Shown piece after piece: positions 26,639 to 35,778 of a DNA stretch of 64,000 nucleotides (within the stretch, counting starts at the first letter, position 1; every line of letters begins with the position of its first letter). Origin of the DNA: an uncultured Bacteroidaceae bacterium (GTDB lineage: Bacteria; Bacteroidota; Bacteroidia; Bacteroidales; Bacteroidaceae); assembly GCA_934271655.1 (NCBI GenBank), contig CAKQRW010000001.1, positions 1 to 64,000 of the forward strand, given 5' to 3'. Below the pieces are notes generated by a model. It worked only from the letters and a program-made list of their open reading frames with translations. It was not told the DNA's origin and searched no databases. The position numbers and the translations under genes are program-made.

Positions 26639-26685
26639 CGTTACTATATTCTTTTTGATGACCGTTCGCTTGATGACCATTATCG

Positions 26686-27771
26686 TCAATGCGGGCACTC
26701 GCCCATCATGTTCTCAGCCTTCTCCACCACCACTTCTGGAGCCACAGCCATACATCTCATATCTCCATACATGCACGGTTTCTTTCCATATATCGAGCAC
26801 GGGCGGCATGGCAGGTCTATCTGGATCTCGCTGTCACTCGTCTGTCCGTAGCCAGAGAACCCAGCCTTGGGATGCGTGGCACCCCATATAGAGAGCACGC
26901 GCTTGCCGAAGATAGAGGCTATATGCATATTGGCCGAATCCATTGATATCATGAGGTCCAGACGATACATGAGCAGCATCTCGTTGCGCAGTCCGCCCAG
27001 TTTGCCGCACACGCTCACCACCCTGCCATCGTTTCCATTCTTCTCCGCGTAGCCTTTTTCCCAACTCTCCATCATCTGCTTCTCTTTTGCACCTGCGCCA
27101 AAAAGGAACACCTTGCATCCGTTGTCAGCCAGCATGTCCACAACCTCGCGCATGCGGCCGAGGGGATATATTTTCTGTTCATGGGCAGCGAACGGGGCCA
27201 CGCCTACCCAGCGTTCTCCGTCGGCCTTCTTTCCGACCAGCTTATTGATGTCATAGAAATTCTCATGGCGGAGGCTAATGGTAGCGTTCTTGCTCATGTC
27301 CACCTGCAGTCCGAGCCGCTTGAACACCTCCACATACCTGTCTGTCATGCGCTTGAGAGGCTCATGAGTCATGCCCTTGCCTATGAGGTCACGCTTTTCC
27401 TCTCGACCCTTGTCTATGACAGCCACCTTGGTGCCCGACACGGCGAAACAAGTGCGCACCACCTGCGTTCTGATCACGTCGTGAAGGTCGGCCACAGCAT
27501 CAAAGGCATACTCCTTCAGCGAGCCATAGAGCCTGGTCAGGCCAAATATGCCCTTGTATTTGTCCAAGTCGACGCCACGCACCACCACATTGGCAGGCAA
27601 CCATTCATAGAGTCCGGCCAGCCTGTCGCGGGTGAGCACCGTTATCCTCAGATGCGGATTCTGGGTAGCCAAGGCATTAAGCACAGGAACAGTCATCGCC
27701 ACGTCGCCCATGGCACTGAATCTCATGACAAGCAGCCGCTTTATCTCTTTCTTGTTTTCTTTTCCAAACAT
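26686..27771 (-). CDS. Glycosyltransferase family 9 (heptosyltransferase-like)
   Basis: A 361-residue GT-B enzyme, starting at ATG 27771 (MFGKENKKEIKRLLVMRFSAMGDVAMTVPVLNAL). The residues before it in the open frame look non-coding. The GT9 hallmarks are FSAMGDV at the N-terminus and the C-terminal donor site MDSANMHIASIFGKRVLSIWGATHP. GT9 enzymes transfer heptose or related sugars onto the lipopolysaccharide core. It precedes the lipid A acyltransferase gene, forming a small lipopolysaccharide operon. The actual sugar is not predictable, since many Bacteroidota lack heptose. Confidence 0.9.
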   Translation of the reverse strand: MFGKENKKEIKRLLVMRFSAMGDVAMTVPVLNALATQNPHLRITVLTRDRLAGLYEWLPANVVVRGVDLDKYKGIFGLTRLYGSLKEYAFDAVADLHDVIRTQVVRTCFAVSGTKVAVIDKGREEKRDLIGKGMTHEPLKRMTDRYVEVFKRLGLQVDMSKNATISLRHENFYDINKLVGKKADGERWVGVAPFAAHEQKIYPLGRMREVVDMLADNGCKVFLFGAGAKEKQMMESWEKGYAEKNGNDGRVVSVCGKLGGLRNEMLLMYRLDLMISMDSANMHIASIFGKRVLSIWGATHPKAGFSGYGQTSDSEIQIDLPCRPCSIYGKKPCMYGDMRCMAVAPEVVVEKAENMMGECPH

Positions 27772-27833
27772 ATGCGCATTTATTTTTTTACATGCCATCA
27801 TCCAACGACACGCCGCCAGACAAAAAGCATCTG

Positions 27834-27841
27834 CAAAAGTA
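27834..27841 (-). promoter_or_regulatory. Promoter -7 box TACTTTTG for the GT9-acyltransferase operon
   Basis: On the minus strand TACTTTTG fits TAnnTTTG and lies 63 bases before the chosen GT9 start. Its position supports the start at 27771, since starts further upstream would lie at or before the promoter. Confidence 0.5.
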
Positions 27842-27915
27842 ATAAAAATATTTCCATTATACAATTTCCATAGCGTTCAAAATGCCCATTTCCGCCATAT
27901 CTGTGACTTACGCCA

Positions 27916-29214
27916 CTATAATGAATACTTTTTGAAAAGCAGAGCCTGCGCCAGACCTCTAGCCAGCAGATACAGGATGAGGGCAAGCCACAGGGCATGA
28001 TTGCCCATAGCCTCATGCAGTCCGCCATACGTGGCAAAGAAGGCGGCAGCTCCAGCAAACGTGCCCACGAGCATGCCCTTGGTGGCCGTCATGCCTATAT
28101 AAAGTCCATCCCAGTAGAAAGCTCCCATGCCCGCAGCAGGTATAGCCACAGCCCAAGGCAGATAATCGGCCACAGTCTGGAGCACGCCAGCCTCATCGGT
28201 AAGCACACGGAAGAATGGCATAGCACCGAGATAGTACAATAGCGTGTATGCCAGCGTGAGAGCCAGTCCCCAGAAGAAGAGGCGCTTCACAGTACACAAG
28301 AACATGCGCCTGTCGCCAGCTCCGTAGTAGCGGCCTCCTATAGCCTCTCCTGCAAAAGCGAAGCCGTCCATCACAAACGAGTAGAGTGTGAAAAGCTGGA
28401 AAAGCATCGTGTTGGCTGAGAGGACCAGCGCACCCTGCCTGGCACCAGCCGACGTGAAGAAGAGGTTGACAGCCACAAGAAACAGCGTGCGAACGAATAT
28501 GTCCCTGTTGACCGTGAAGAAGCATAGCATAGCCTTCCCGTCTCTAAGCGCCACGGCCGACACGCGCCCTGCAACCAGCCTGCCATACCTCAGCCTCACC
28601 ATAGCCAAGGCAAGCACGAAGCCAGCCCATTGAGCCACCAGAGTGCCGAGCGCCACACCCTCCACCTTCATCCCGAACGCATAAACGAAAGTGAGGCTCG
28701 TTATCACGTTGACCACATTCTGAGCCACAGAGACAGCCATAGGCACCCTCGTGTTCTGCATGCCTATATACCAGCCCGTCAGGCTGTACAGGCCGAGCAT
28801 GGCTGGAGCGCCCCATATGCAAACGTTGAAATATACTCTTGCGTAGCGCGCTATATCCGCAGCTGGGCGCATGGCGGCCAATGCCAGACTGCCCACGACC
28901 GACTGCATGATTACAAAGAGCAAGCCTATGCCCACGCCAGCAACCAGCGACCTTACGAGCATGTTCACACACTCGGCCGCGTCGTCCCGTCCATAAGCCT
29001 GCGAGGTCATCCCGCTTGTGCCCATGCGCAAGAAGCCGAATATCCAGTAGATGACATTAAACATCATACCGCCTACCGAGATGGCGCCTATGTAAACGGC
29101 ATCGCCCATGTGCCCGACTATGCTCACATCCACCAGTCCCAGAAGAGGCACCGTGATGTTTGACACTATAGACGGCAGGGCTATGGCCAGTATATCCTTA
29201 TCAATGGTTTTCAT
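27916..29214 (-). CDS. MATE family multidrug/metabolite exporter
   Basis: A 432-residue polytopic protein from ATG 29214 (MKTIDKDILAIALPSIVSNI). Residues encoded further upstream are implausible and cross the promoter region of the divergent gene. Twelve hydrophobic helices can be traced in two homologous halves. PSIVSNITVPLLGLVDVSIVGHMG in TM1 is the MATE signature, with repeats in the second half. These antiporters export cationic drugs or metabolites with Na+ or H+. It is transcribed alone, divergent from the GNT-I-like glycosyltransferase. Confidence 0.92.
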   Translation of the reverse strand: MKTIDKDILAIALPSIVSNITVPLLGLVDVSIVGHMGDAVYIGAISVGGMMFNVIYWIFGFLRMGTSGMTSQAYGRDDAAECVNMLVRSLVAGVGIGLLFVIMQSVVGSLALAAMRPAADIARYARVYFNVCIWGAPAMLGLYSLTGWYIGMQNTRVPMAVSVAQNVVNVITSLTFVYAFGMKVEGVALGTLVAQWAGFVLALAMVRLRYGRLVAGRVSAVALRDGKAMLCFFTVNRDIFVRTLFLVAVNLFFTSAGARQGALVLSANTMLFQLFTLYSFVMDGFAFAGEAIGGRYYGAGDRRMFLCTVKRLFFWGLALTLAYTLLYYLGAMPFFRVLTDEAGVLQTVADYLPWAVAIPAAGMGAFYWDGLYIGMTATKGMLVGTFAGAAAFFATYGGLHEAMGNHALWLALILYLLARGLAQALLFKKYSL

Positions 29215-29309
29215 GATTACATTTTTTATTTCTGGCAAAGTCACACATAATAAGTCGGCACGTAATGTTTTTTCCGACTTACAAAATTGCAAAACAGGAA
29301 TATTCCATG

Positions 29310-29317
29310 TATCTTTG
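29310..29317 (+). promoter_or_regulatory. Promoter -7 box TATCTTTG almost touching the start codon
   Basis: TATCTTTG ends four bases before ATG 29322. If it is the -7 box, transcription would start at or a few bases from the initiation codon, giving a leaderless or nearly leaderless mRNA. A TTG-containing -33-like stretch lies near 29286. Confidence 0.5.
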
Positions 29318-29321
29318 CGAC

Positions 29322-30263
29322 ATGAAAGCACCTGTAGCAATGTTTGTCTACAACAGAGTGGACAACACACAAAAGACCTTGGAGCATCTCCTCGCCAACG
29401 AGCAGGCAAAGGAGACCGACCTTTATGTCTTTTCCGACGGAGGAAAGGACAGCCAGTCATGGCAAGCTGTCAACGCCGTCCGCGAATACCTTCACAAAGT
29501 AAAGGCTGATGTCGAGCGCGAGGGCACACTCAAGAGCATGACCATCGTAGAGCGCAAGGAGAACATATACCTGGAGCGGAACATAACGGAGGGCATCGCG
29601 CAAGTGTTCGAGACCCACGACCGCATCATCGTGCTTGAGGACGACATATGCACGTCGCCCTACTACCTTCGCTACATGAACGATGCCTTCGACACCTACA
29701 AAGACGTGAAGCGAGTGATGCATGTGGCAGGATTCACCAACCTCGACCTGGCGCAGGAAGGCATCTATTTCACTCCTCACATGTCTGGCTGGGGATGGGG
29801 CACATGGCGCGACCGCTGGCAGACCCACTTCATTCACTATGCCACACGCCCCGAGGCGCTGCAAGGCATGAGCGCCGATGACATGTCAGCCATACAGTAT
29901 GGCGGAGCCTTCCCTTGCCTGAAGAGCCTTGACAAGAGGCCCATTCCCTGGGACATATGCTGGGAACTCGCCATCTACAAGCGCGGAGGGCTGTGCCTCA
30001 CGCCATGCCACACCATGGTGCGCAACATAGGCTTGCTCAACGGCACCCACTTCAGGGCATCCACACTTCTGCAACACTATGAGTATGACCGCCAGCCTCT
30101 TCAGCATCCTCTAGACGTTCCTCTTGTAGACAATCCGCAAGCCGACCCACACATCGAGTCTCTCTTTGCGCAGGCCATAACAGACTGGGGCATACGCTAC
30201 ACGCCACTTGGCAAATGCGTGAGGGCCGTCTACAAGTTGGCCATGCGCATCCTTCATAGATAG
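29322..30263 (+). CDS. Glycosyltransferase, GNT-I-like (GT-A fold)
   Basis: A 313-residue enzyme. The N-terminus APVAMFVYNRVDNTQKTLEHL and VFSDGGKD are a GT-A nucleotide-binding part. IIVLEDDICTSPYYLRYM carries the E-D-D metal motif typical of GNT-I (GT13)-like bacterial enzymes. SGWGWGTWRDRW follows as the acceptor-side motif. It is probably cytoplasmic and involved in O-antigen or capsule synthesis. It is divergent from the MATE exporter and convergent with the FAD protein gene. The start at 29322 is supported by family-like sequence beginning there, although ATG 29307 is also in frame. Confidence 0.82.
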   Translation: MKAPVAMFVYNRVDNTQKTLEHLLANEQAKETDLYVFSDGGKDSQSWQAVNAVREYLHKVKADVEREGTLKSMTIVERKENIYLERNITEGIAQVFETHDRIIVLEDDICTSPYYLRYMNDAFDTYKDVKRVMHVAGFTNLDLAQEGIYFTPHMSGWGWGTWRDRWQTHFIHYATRPEALQGMSADDMSAIQYGGAFPCLKSLDKRPIPWDICWELAIYKRGGLCLTPCHTMVRNIGLLNGTHFRASTLLQHYEYDRQPLQHPLDVPLVDNPQADPHIESLFAQAITDWGIRYTPLGKCVRAVYKLAMRILHR

Positions 30264-30276
30264 CGCAAGGGCCTTT

Positions 30277-31572
30277 TTACGCTCCTGCCTTCTCGCATAT
30301 AGCCTTAGCAGCCACATAAGCCGTGGTCCACGCAGCCTGGAAGTTGAATCCGCCCGTCACGCCATCCACATCAAGCACCTCGCCGGCATAGAAGAGTCCG
30401 GGATGCGACTTCGACTCAAGCGTGGAGCGGTTGATGCAGTCGAGGCTGATGCCGCCGCATGTGACAAACTCCTCCTTGAACTGACTGCGCCCGTCTATGG
30501 AATAAGTGTCGTTGGTGAGCACATTGACAAGGCGGTTGACACCCTTCTTGCCAAGTTCGGCGCAACGCTTGCCCCGCAACTGTGACTTGCCAAGCAGATA
30601 GCTCCATAAGCGCGACTGGAGTCCAAACATGCGCGTGTTGTCCACGAGCCTCATGCTGTTGCCCGACAAGGCCTTCTCCACCTCCATGCGCACACGTTCC
30701 GCATTGGCATCTCCCACCCAGTTGACGAGCAGGGGCGAACGGTAACACGCATCGGCCAGATAGGTGGCAGCATGGCTGGAGAGCTTCAATATGGCAGGGC
30801 CGCTCATGCCCCAATGGGTGACGAGGAGCGGTCCTTGCGAATGAAACTTGGTGCCTGGTATAGAAGCCAGGGCATTATCCACCACAGTCCCCGTTAGAGA
30901 GGTCAAGGCAGGATCCTTCACCGTGAAGGTAAACAGGCTTGGCGCCAGGGAGGTGAGCTGGTCAGCACAGGCGAAGAAATCCGACTGGGCGCAAAGACGG
31001 CTGACGCCGCCAATAGTGACCGCCACATAGTCGTGCTTGCCGAAAAGGCTTTCCACATTCTCCACCTTGCTTCCTGTCAGCAGTTTCACGCCTGACGTCT
31101 TCGCCGCCGACATGAAACAGTCTATTATGGCATGACTGTCCTGCGCCTTTGGAAAAACACAATTGTCGTCTTGCACCACAAGCGGCACGCCATGCGACTC
31201 AAACCACCTGTAGGCATCCTCTGGACCAAAGACCTTGAACAGCCGCTTGAGCAACGAGGCTCCCCGTGGATAGACCTGCCTGAGGTCGGACACGCCAGCA
31301 AAGCTGTTGGTGCAGTTGCAACGTCCTCCTCCCGATATCTCTACTTTTCTCAGAGGCTTCGCCTGCTGCTCGTATATGGTGACAGAAAGGCCTGGCATCA
31401 TCTCCTTTGCGTTGACAGCAAGGAAGAAGCCGGCAGCTCCGCCTCCCACAACAGCAAGCGACGGGGTCCTTGTCCCAGACATGGGAGCCTGGGACAAAGA
31501 CCCTTTATCCGCTCCTTCCGCCTCATCTCTTGCCTCTTCAGGCAAGCGTGCCGGCAAGGCAGGAGCATTCAT
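30277..31572 (-). CDS. NAD(P)/FAD-dependent oxidoreductase, HI0933/BaiN family
   Basis: A protein of about 431 residues from ATG 31572 (MNAPALPARLPEEARDEAEG). A low-complexity N-terminus precedes the Rossmann FAD motif LAVVGGGAAGFFLAV. KVEISGGGRCNCTNS is the HI0933-family signature, and GEVLDVDGVTGGFNFQAAWTTAYVA is the C-terminal FAD-binding block. Members are flavoproteins of mostly unknown substrate, although BaiN acts on bile acid intermediates. The N-terminal extension of about 35 residues before the FAD motif is unusual, and the true start may be later, for example ATG near MSGTRTPSLAVVGG. It lies 16 bases downstream of the SulP transporter gene and is probably cotranscribed. Confidence 0.87.
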   Translation of the reverse strand: MNAPALPARLPEEARDEAEGADKGSLSQAPMSGTRTPSLAVVGGGAAGFFLAVNAKEMMPGLSVTIYEQQAKPLRKVEISGGGRCNCTNSFAGVSDLRQVYPRGASLLKRLFKVFGPEDAYRWFESHGVPLVVQDDNCVFPKAQDSHAIIDCFMSAAKTSGVKLLTGSKVENVESLFGKHDYVAVTIGGVSRLCAQSDFFACADQLTSLAPSLFTFTVKDPALTSLTGTVVDNALASIPGTKFHSQGPLLVTHWGMSGPAILKLSSHAATYLADACYRSPLLVNWVGDANAERVRMEVEKALSGNSMRLVDNTRMFGLQSRLWSYLLGKSQLRGKRCAELGKKGVNRLVNVLTNDTYSIDGRSQFKEEFVTCGGISLDCINRSTLESKSHPGLFYAGEVLDVDGVTGGFNFQAAWTTAYVAAKAICEKAGA

Positions 31573-31588
31573 GCTCACGTTTTCCAGA

Positions 31589-33286
31589 TTACTCTTTAGC
31601 TCTTTCAAGTGCCTCGTTGATATTAGGGCAGATATTCTCCTTACCCACCAGTTCCTCAAATCCGTTCTTCACCAGCACTCCATGCACATAGTCGTTGACA
31701 CCAGACAGGATAATCTTGATGTTCTCCTTCTTAGACATCATGATGAGGCTGGCCAGGTTGTGCATGCCCGTAGAGTCAATGAACGGCACTTTTCTCATGC
31801 GTATGATTCTCACCTTCGGATGGTCGTGCATCTGCGCCATCACATCCTCAAACTTATTGGCTATGCCGAAGAAGTAAGGGCCGTTGATCTCATAGACCTC
31901 CACGTTCTCTGGGATGGTGAGGCTCTCTATGTTAGGGTTGGCAGCCAGGTCGGTATCGGCAGCAGGCTCTATCTTGTCGTCGTCGGTAAGCACGCTGACC
32001 TGCGTAGTCTCAGCCATGCGGCGCATGCAGAGGAGGCAGGCGAACATGAGTCCGACCTCTATGGCGATGGTGAGGTCGAAGATGACTGTGAGGATAAACG
32101 TGAGCCAGAGCACGAAGGTATCGCTCTTAGGATTGTGCATCATCTCACGTATGGTGCGCCAGCCGCTCATGTTGTAGCTCACCACCACCAGAACACCGGC
32201 CAGACAAGCCATCGGTATGTACTTGGCGTAAGGCATGAGGAAGAAGTATATGAGCAGTAGAACCACCGCATGTATTATTCCGGCCACAGGAGTCTTTCCG
32301 CCGTTGTTGATGTTGGTCATCGTGCGTGCTATCGCGCCTGTGGCAGGTATGCCGCCAAAGATGGGACAAAGCACATTAGCCACGCCCTGGCCTATCAGCT
32401 CCTGATTTGAGTCATGCTTGTGCCCTATGATACCGTCTGCCACGGTAGCGGAGAGAAGGCTCTCTATGGCTCCGAGCACGGCTATCGTTATGGCTGGCGA
32501 CAAGAGTCCCTTGATGCTGTCCCAGTCGAGCGACGGTATTTCAGCTCCCGGCACAGAAGGGTTGATTTCGAAGCGGTCGCCAATGGTGTCCACATGCACG
32601 CCGAAATAGTTGGTCATGATGATTCCAGCCACCGTCATCACGATGATGGCCACAAGCGAGCCCGGCACTTTCTTGCTCACCAGAGGAGTGGCGGCTATTA
32701 TCACGATGGAAAGCACGCCCACGATGGCCGTAGCCAAGTCGACCGAACCGAAGTTATGGAAGTAGCACATCCATTTCTCGATGAAGTCGGCTGGCACGCT
32801 GCCCTCTATGCTGAGGCCGAGCAGGTCTTTCACCTGTGTAGAGAAGATTGTCACAGCTATACCGCTCGTGAAGCCCACGATGATAGGATAAGGTATGTAG
32901 CGTATGATGGTGCCCAGTTTCAGGGCACCCAGCAGGATGAGGAACAGGCCCGCCAGCACTGTGGCTATGGCCAGTCCTGTGAGGCCGTACTGCTCTATGA
33001 TGCCATAGATGATGACAATGAACGCACCTGTAGGGCCGCCTATCTGCACGCGGCTTCCGCCAAAGGCGCTGATGGCAAAGCCGGCTATGATGGCCGTAAG
33101 GATGCCCTTCTCTGGCGACACACCAGATGCGATGCCGAAGGCTATGGCAAGCGGCAGGGCCACGATGCCAACGATGATGCCGGCCATGAGGTCGGCCATA
33201 AACTTCTGTTTGCTGTAGTTGCGGAGCGTGTAGAAAAGCTCCGGCCTGGAAAGATGAAGTTTCTTCATTTCTTCTTTTTTGTACAT
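31589..33286 (-). CDS. SulP family inorganic anion transporter with STAS domain
   Basis: A 565-residue transporter. A membrane domain of 10-14 helices (about 25-420) opens with the SulP signature DLMAGIIVGIVALPLAIAFG. A cytoplasmic STAS domain (about 435-560) contains VPFIDSTGMHNL, the site phosphorylated in anti-sigma antagonists. SulP proteins carry sulfate, bicarbonate or other anions. The substrate here is not decided by sequence or by neighbours. ATG 33286 and ATG 33268 are both possible starts. The FAD protein gene follows 16 bases downstream. Confidence 0.93.
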   Translation of the reverse strand: MYKKEEMKKLHLSRPELFYTLRNYSKQKFMADLMAGIIVGIVALPLAIAFGIASGVSPEKGILTAIIAGFAISAFGGSRVQIGGPTGAFIVIIYGIIEQYGLTGLAIATVLAGLFLILLGALKLGTIIRYIPYPIIVGFTSGIAVTIFSTQVKDLLGLSIEGSVPADFIEKWMCYFHNFGSVDLATAIVGVLSIVIIAATPLVSKKVPGSLVAIIVMTVAGIIMTNYFGVHVDTIGDRFEINPSVPGAEIPSLDWDSIKGLLSPAITIAVLGAIESLLSATVADGIIGHKHDSNQELIGQGVANVLCPIFGGIPATGAIARTMTNINNGGKTPVAGIIHAVVLLLIYFFLMPYAKYIPMACLAGVLVVVSYNMSGWRTIREMMHNPKSDTFVLWLTFILTVIFDLTIAIEVGLMFACLLCMRRMAETTQVSVLTDDDKIEPAADTDLAANPNIESLTIPENVEVYEINGPYFFGIANKFEDVMAQMHDHPKVRIIRMRKVPFIDSTGMHNLASLIMMSKKENIKIILSGVNDYVHGVLVKNGFEELVGKENICPNINEALERAKE

Positions 33287-33337
33287 GCTTTATTTTTCTT
33301 TATGTTGTTTTCTCCTTTTGCGGCTTTGCTTTTCTGC

Positions 33338-33422
33338 ACATTTCCTTCATGCCGCATTTACTCTTGCCACATTCCCTTCATGCCGCACATTTCCTTCATG
33401 CCGCACATTTCCTTCATGCAGA
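33338..33422. repeat. 18-bp direct repeats before the SulP gene
   Basis: CATTTCCTTCATGCCGCA is repeated with a period of 18 bases in the right part (CATTCCCTTCATGCCGCA, then two CATTTCCTTCATGC copies) and once more at the left (33338). The array lies in the intergenic space upstream of SulP and downstream of the GT2 gene. Read on the minus strand each unit contains GGAAATG or GAAGGAAATG, resembling a repeated ribosome-binding site. Function is unknown. Confidence 0.7.
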
Positions 33423-33444
33423 CTCTTCTGTTCCTTTGCAGATG

Positions 33445-34206
33445 TCATCTCTTCAGGACAGCCCTCAGCACGAACCATGCGTGCGCCATGAGCGTAGCGG
33501 CCATTCCATAGTGTGCGGCCATTATCTCAAAGCGCTCTCGCAGCGAGGCTTTATGGTTGGCTGTTGTCATGCCCTCATTGAGATAGTCTGCTACAGGCTG
33601 GTGCACCCTGCCCACTTCCATTCCTGCCTCCTCACACTTTTTCAGAGTGCGGATGCACCAGTCGAAGTCGGCAGAGAAGCGGTAGTCCGTGTTGTAGCTG
33701 CTGAGCACATTCCTGTGGGCATAGAAGGCCTGATGACACACCAGCATGCCTTGCAGGAACGAGCGCCATGTCAGTTCGGCTGGTGGGGCCAGACGCCGAT
33801 GCCTCAAGAAGCGTCCCTGCGCATCGACGATGTCCGTGTCGCCATACACCACTCCAGCCGCGCCTCCGTCAGAGGCTATGGCTATGCGCTGCAAGGTGTT
33901 CTCGTCATGCAAGGCATCGCCGGCGTTGAGAAAGCACACATACTCTCCATGCAGCAGAAGGATGCCCTTGTTCATGGCATCATAAAGTCCCTTGTCTGGC
34001 TCGCTCACATAACGTTTCCTGGCATGCGGATTCTCAGCATGCGGCACGAAGCCATGCTTTTTGGCCACCTCTATGGTGTTGTCCTTCGAGGCCCCGTCCA
34101 CTATTATATGCTCCACATCCTTGTATGTCTGAGCCTCCACACTCTCTATGGTGCGCTCTATATGCTCGCCGGCGTTGTATGTCACCGTCACAATGCTAAT
34201 CCTCAT
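33445..34206 (-). CDS. Glycosyltransferase family 2
   Basis: A 253-residue protein from ATG 34206 (MRISIVTVTYNAGEHIERTI); ATG 34212 adds two residues. HIIVDGASKDNT is the nucleotide-binding loop and CFLNAGDALHDENTL holds the GT2 metal site in its common N-A-G-D form. KGLYDAMNKGI is a typical GT2 segment, resembling WcaA/WcaE-type colanic acid enzymes. The start overlaps the end of the upstream GT4 gene by 11 bases, so the two are translationally coupled. It probably acts on exopolysaccharide or O-antigen at the cytoplasmic membrane. Confidence 0.9.
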   Translation of the reverse strand: MRISIVTVTYNAGEHIERTIESVEAQTYKDVEHIIVDGASKDNTIEVAKKHGFVPHAENPHARKRYVSEPDKGLYDAMNKGILLLHGEYVCFLNAGDALHDENTLQRIAIASDGGAAGVVYGDTDIVDAQGRFLRHRRLAPPAELTWRSFLQGMLVCHQAFYAHRNVLSSYNTDYRFSADFDWCIRTLKKCEEAGMEVGRVHQPVADYLNEGMTTANHKASLRERFEIMAAHYGMAATLMAHAWFVLRAVLKR

Positions 34207-35434
34207 ATACATTTATATATTTCCGCGCCACAACGTCCTCGCTGTAGCTGTTCACAACTTTTTCTCTCGCTGCCCTGCCCAAGCGTCCATCCGCGTCATT
34301 GTCCAATGTCCACATGATGCCGTCGGCAAAATCGGCCGAGTCTTTGTAACGCGCCACATATCCGTTGGCCTTATGGTCTATCATCTCTGGTATGCCGCCC
34401 ACATCGAAGCCCACACAAGGCGTGCCGCAGGCCAGGGCCTCCATGACCGTGTTGGGAAGGTTGTCCTGCAGCGAAGGCGTGACATACACATCCACTGCGC
34501 TATACAGCTGCACCAGCTTGCGCGGGTCGCTCACATATCCTACCGAAACAGTCTCTACAGGCACCAGGTCCTTCACCACCTCCGACTTGCCCCCGACCAC
34601 TACCAGGGCCATATCGCCTGCCAGGCCCTTCTCTTTAATGATCTGAAGGGCTTCCGCCATATACCTGAAGCCCTTGCGACTGTCTGTGATGCGCTGGCAG
34701 CCGAAGAGCACCAGCCGCTTGCTCTCGTGCAGGCCAAACTGCCTTCGCGCCTCGGCCTTGCCTGCTGGCGCGAAGAGAGAAGTGTCTATGGCGTTGGGCA
34801 CGCTGACCACTCTGTGGCCATGTGTCAGAGCCGACGAGCGCGCCAAAGCGGCCATCCATTGGCTGCATCCCACGAAGGTGACCTGCGCCCCTTCATACAT
34901 CTGCTTTTTCTTGCCGAACAGACGGCGGGCATAGTCGCCCAGCAGCACACGTCCCATCTGCGGGCAGTCCTCACACTGGCTCTGGTACTTGACACAGTCG
35001 TCTGAGTAATGGCACACTCCCGTGAAGTACCACTGGTCGTGCATCGTTATCACTACACGCTTGCCAGAATGAAGTATCTTTTCCAAGACCCTCATGGACA
35101 GAAAGCCCTGGTTGACCCAATGCAGATGCACCACGTCAGCCTTCTGGAAGTCGGGCAGGGACGTTATGTCCGTGCCTGCGTTGGCGATGTCGACAAGAAA
35201 AAGGTTCTTTCTGCTGAAGCCATTGGCCACAAAGATGCACAGGCGCTCCCAGATGAAATGCAGCGAGTGCTTCCAGCCTGAACCTGCTGCCACCACCGTG
35301 AGGCGGTCTGTCTGCTTGTCCCTGACAAGCATCGTCACCCTCACGCCAGCCTTCTTCAGGGCCTGCATGAGCCGTGTGGCGGCAATGGCGGCCCCGCCTA
35401 TTCTTTCCGATGTATTGATGATAAGTACTCTCAT
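34196..35434 (-). CDS. Glycosyltransferase family 4
   Basis: A 412-residue GT-B enzyme. The N-terminal acceptor domain reads MRVLIINTSERIGGAAIAATRLMQAL. The C-terminal donor domain has the GT4 block EALACGTPCVGFDVGGIPEMI with the E-x7-E spacing used for nucleotide-sugar binding. A cluster of four cysteines (CHYSDDCVKYQSQCEDCPQ) near residue 150 may bind a metal or stabilise the acceptor domain, and is common in capsule GT4s. It is followed by the overlapping GT2 gene. A TAACTTTG box lies 18 bases upstream of the start. Confidence 0.92.
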   Translation of the reverse strand: MRVLIINTSERIGGAAIAATRLMQALKKAGVRVTMLVRDKQTDRLTVVAAGSGWKHSLHFIWERLCIFVANGFSRKNLFLVDIANAGTDITSLPDFQKADVVHLHWVNQGFLSMRVLEKILHSGKRVVITMHDQWYFTGVCHYSDDCVKYQSQCEDCPQMGRVLLGDYARRLFGKKKQMYEGAQVTFVGCSQWMAALARSSALTHGHRVVSVPNAIDTSLFAPAGKAEARRQFGLHESKRLVLFGCQRITDSRKGFRYMAEALQIIKEKGLAGDMALVVVGGKSEVVKDLVPVETVSVGYVSDPRKLVQLYSAVDVYVTPSLQDNLPNTVMEALACGTPCVGFDVGGIPEMIDHKANGYVARYKDSADFADGIMWTLDNDADGRLGRAAREKVVNSYSEDVVARKYINVYED

Positions 35435-35451
35435 AACTCTATTTTCTCATG

Positions 35452-35459
35452 CAAAGTTA
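35452..35459 (-). promoter_or_regulatory. Promoter -7 box TAACTTTG for the GT4-GT2 pair
   Basis: Minus-strand TAACTTTG lies 18 bases before the GT4 start codon, predicting a leader of about 10 bases. Confidence 0.5.
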
Positions 35460-35576
35460 CGCATTATTATCCACAAAGCAGGTCTCTACACGCACCAAAC
35501 AGCCTGCAGCGCGACTTTTTTATTAAATTTTCTAAAAAAAGTATTCTCTCTGTGCTGTCATTTCACCAAAAAGCAT

Positions 35577-35584
35577 TACCTTTG
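35577..35584 (+). promoter_or_regulatory. Promoter -7 box TACCTTTG for tRNA-Asn
   Basis: TACCTTTGCAACG lies 75 bases before the tRNA 5' end and matches TAnnTTTG. A T-rich -33 region is present but TTTG is not exact. Confidence 0.55.
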
Positions 35585-35658
35585 CAACGTTTTTCAGAGG
35601 CGTGCATGTTTTTCCTTGAGAGGAAAGGTCAAGGCGCGACACAAGAAAGCGGCATTCT

Positions 35659-35732
35659 GCTTCAGTAGCTCAGTTGGTTAGAGCACATGACTGTTAATCA
35701 TGGGGTCGTTGGTTCAAGCCCATCCTGGAGCG
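35659..35732 (+). tRNA. tRNA-Asn (anticodon GTT)
   Basis: The cloverleaf can be drawn by hand. The acceptor GCTTCAG pairs with CTGGAGC (one G-T pair). The D stem is GCTC/GAGC, and the anticodon stem CATGA/TCATG has loop CTGTTAA, giving anticodon GTT. The T arm is GTTGG/CCATC (one T-T mismatch at the second pair) around TTCAAGC, with discriminator base G. The CCA end is not encoded. A promoter box lies upstream and a perfect terminator hairpin starts eight bases after the discriminator. Confidence 0.95.
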
Positions 35733-35740
35733 CACAGACA

Positions 35741-35778
35741 AGAGCCTTGCAGGTCAGACACCTGCAAGGCTCTATTTT
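35741..35778 (+). terminator. Rho-independent terminator of tRNA-Asn
   Basis: AGAGCCTTGCAGGT pairs perfectly with ACCTGCAAGGCTCT around a 5-base loop (CAGAC), followed by ATTTTTTTCTTG. A strong 14-bp hairpin. Confidence 0.92.
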
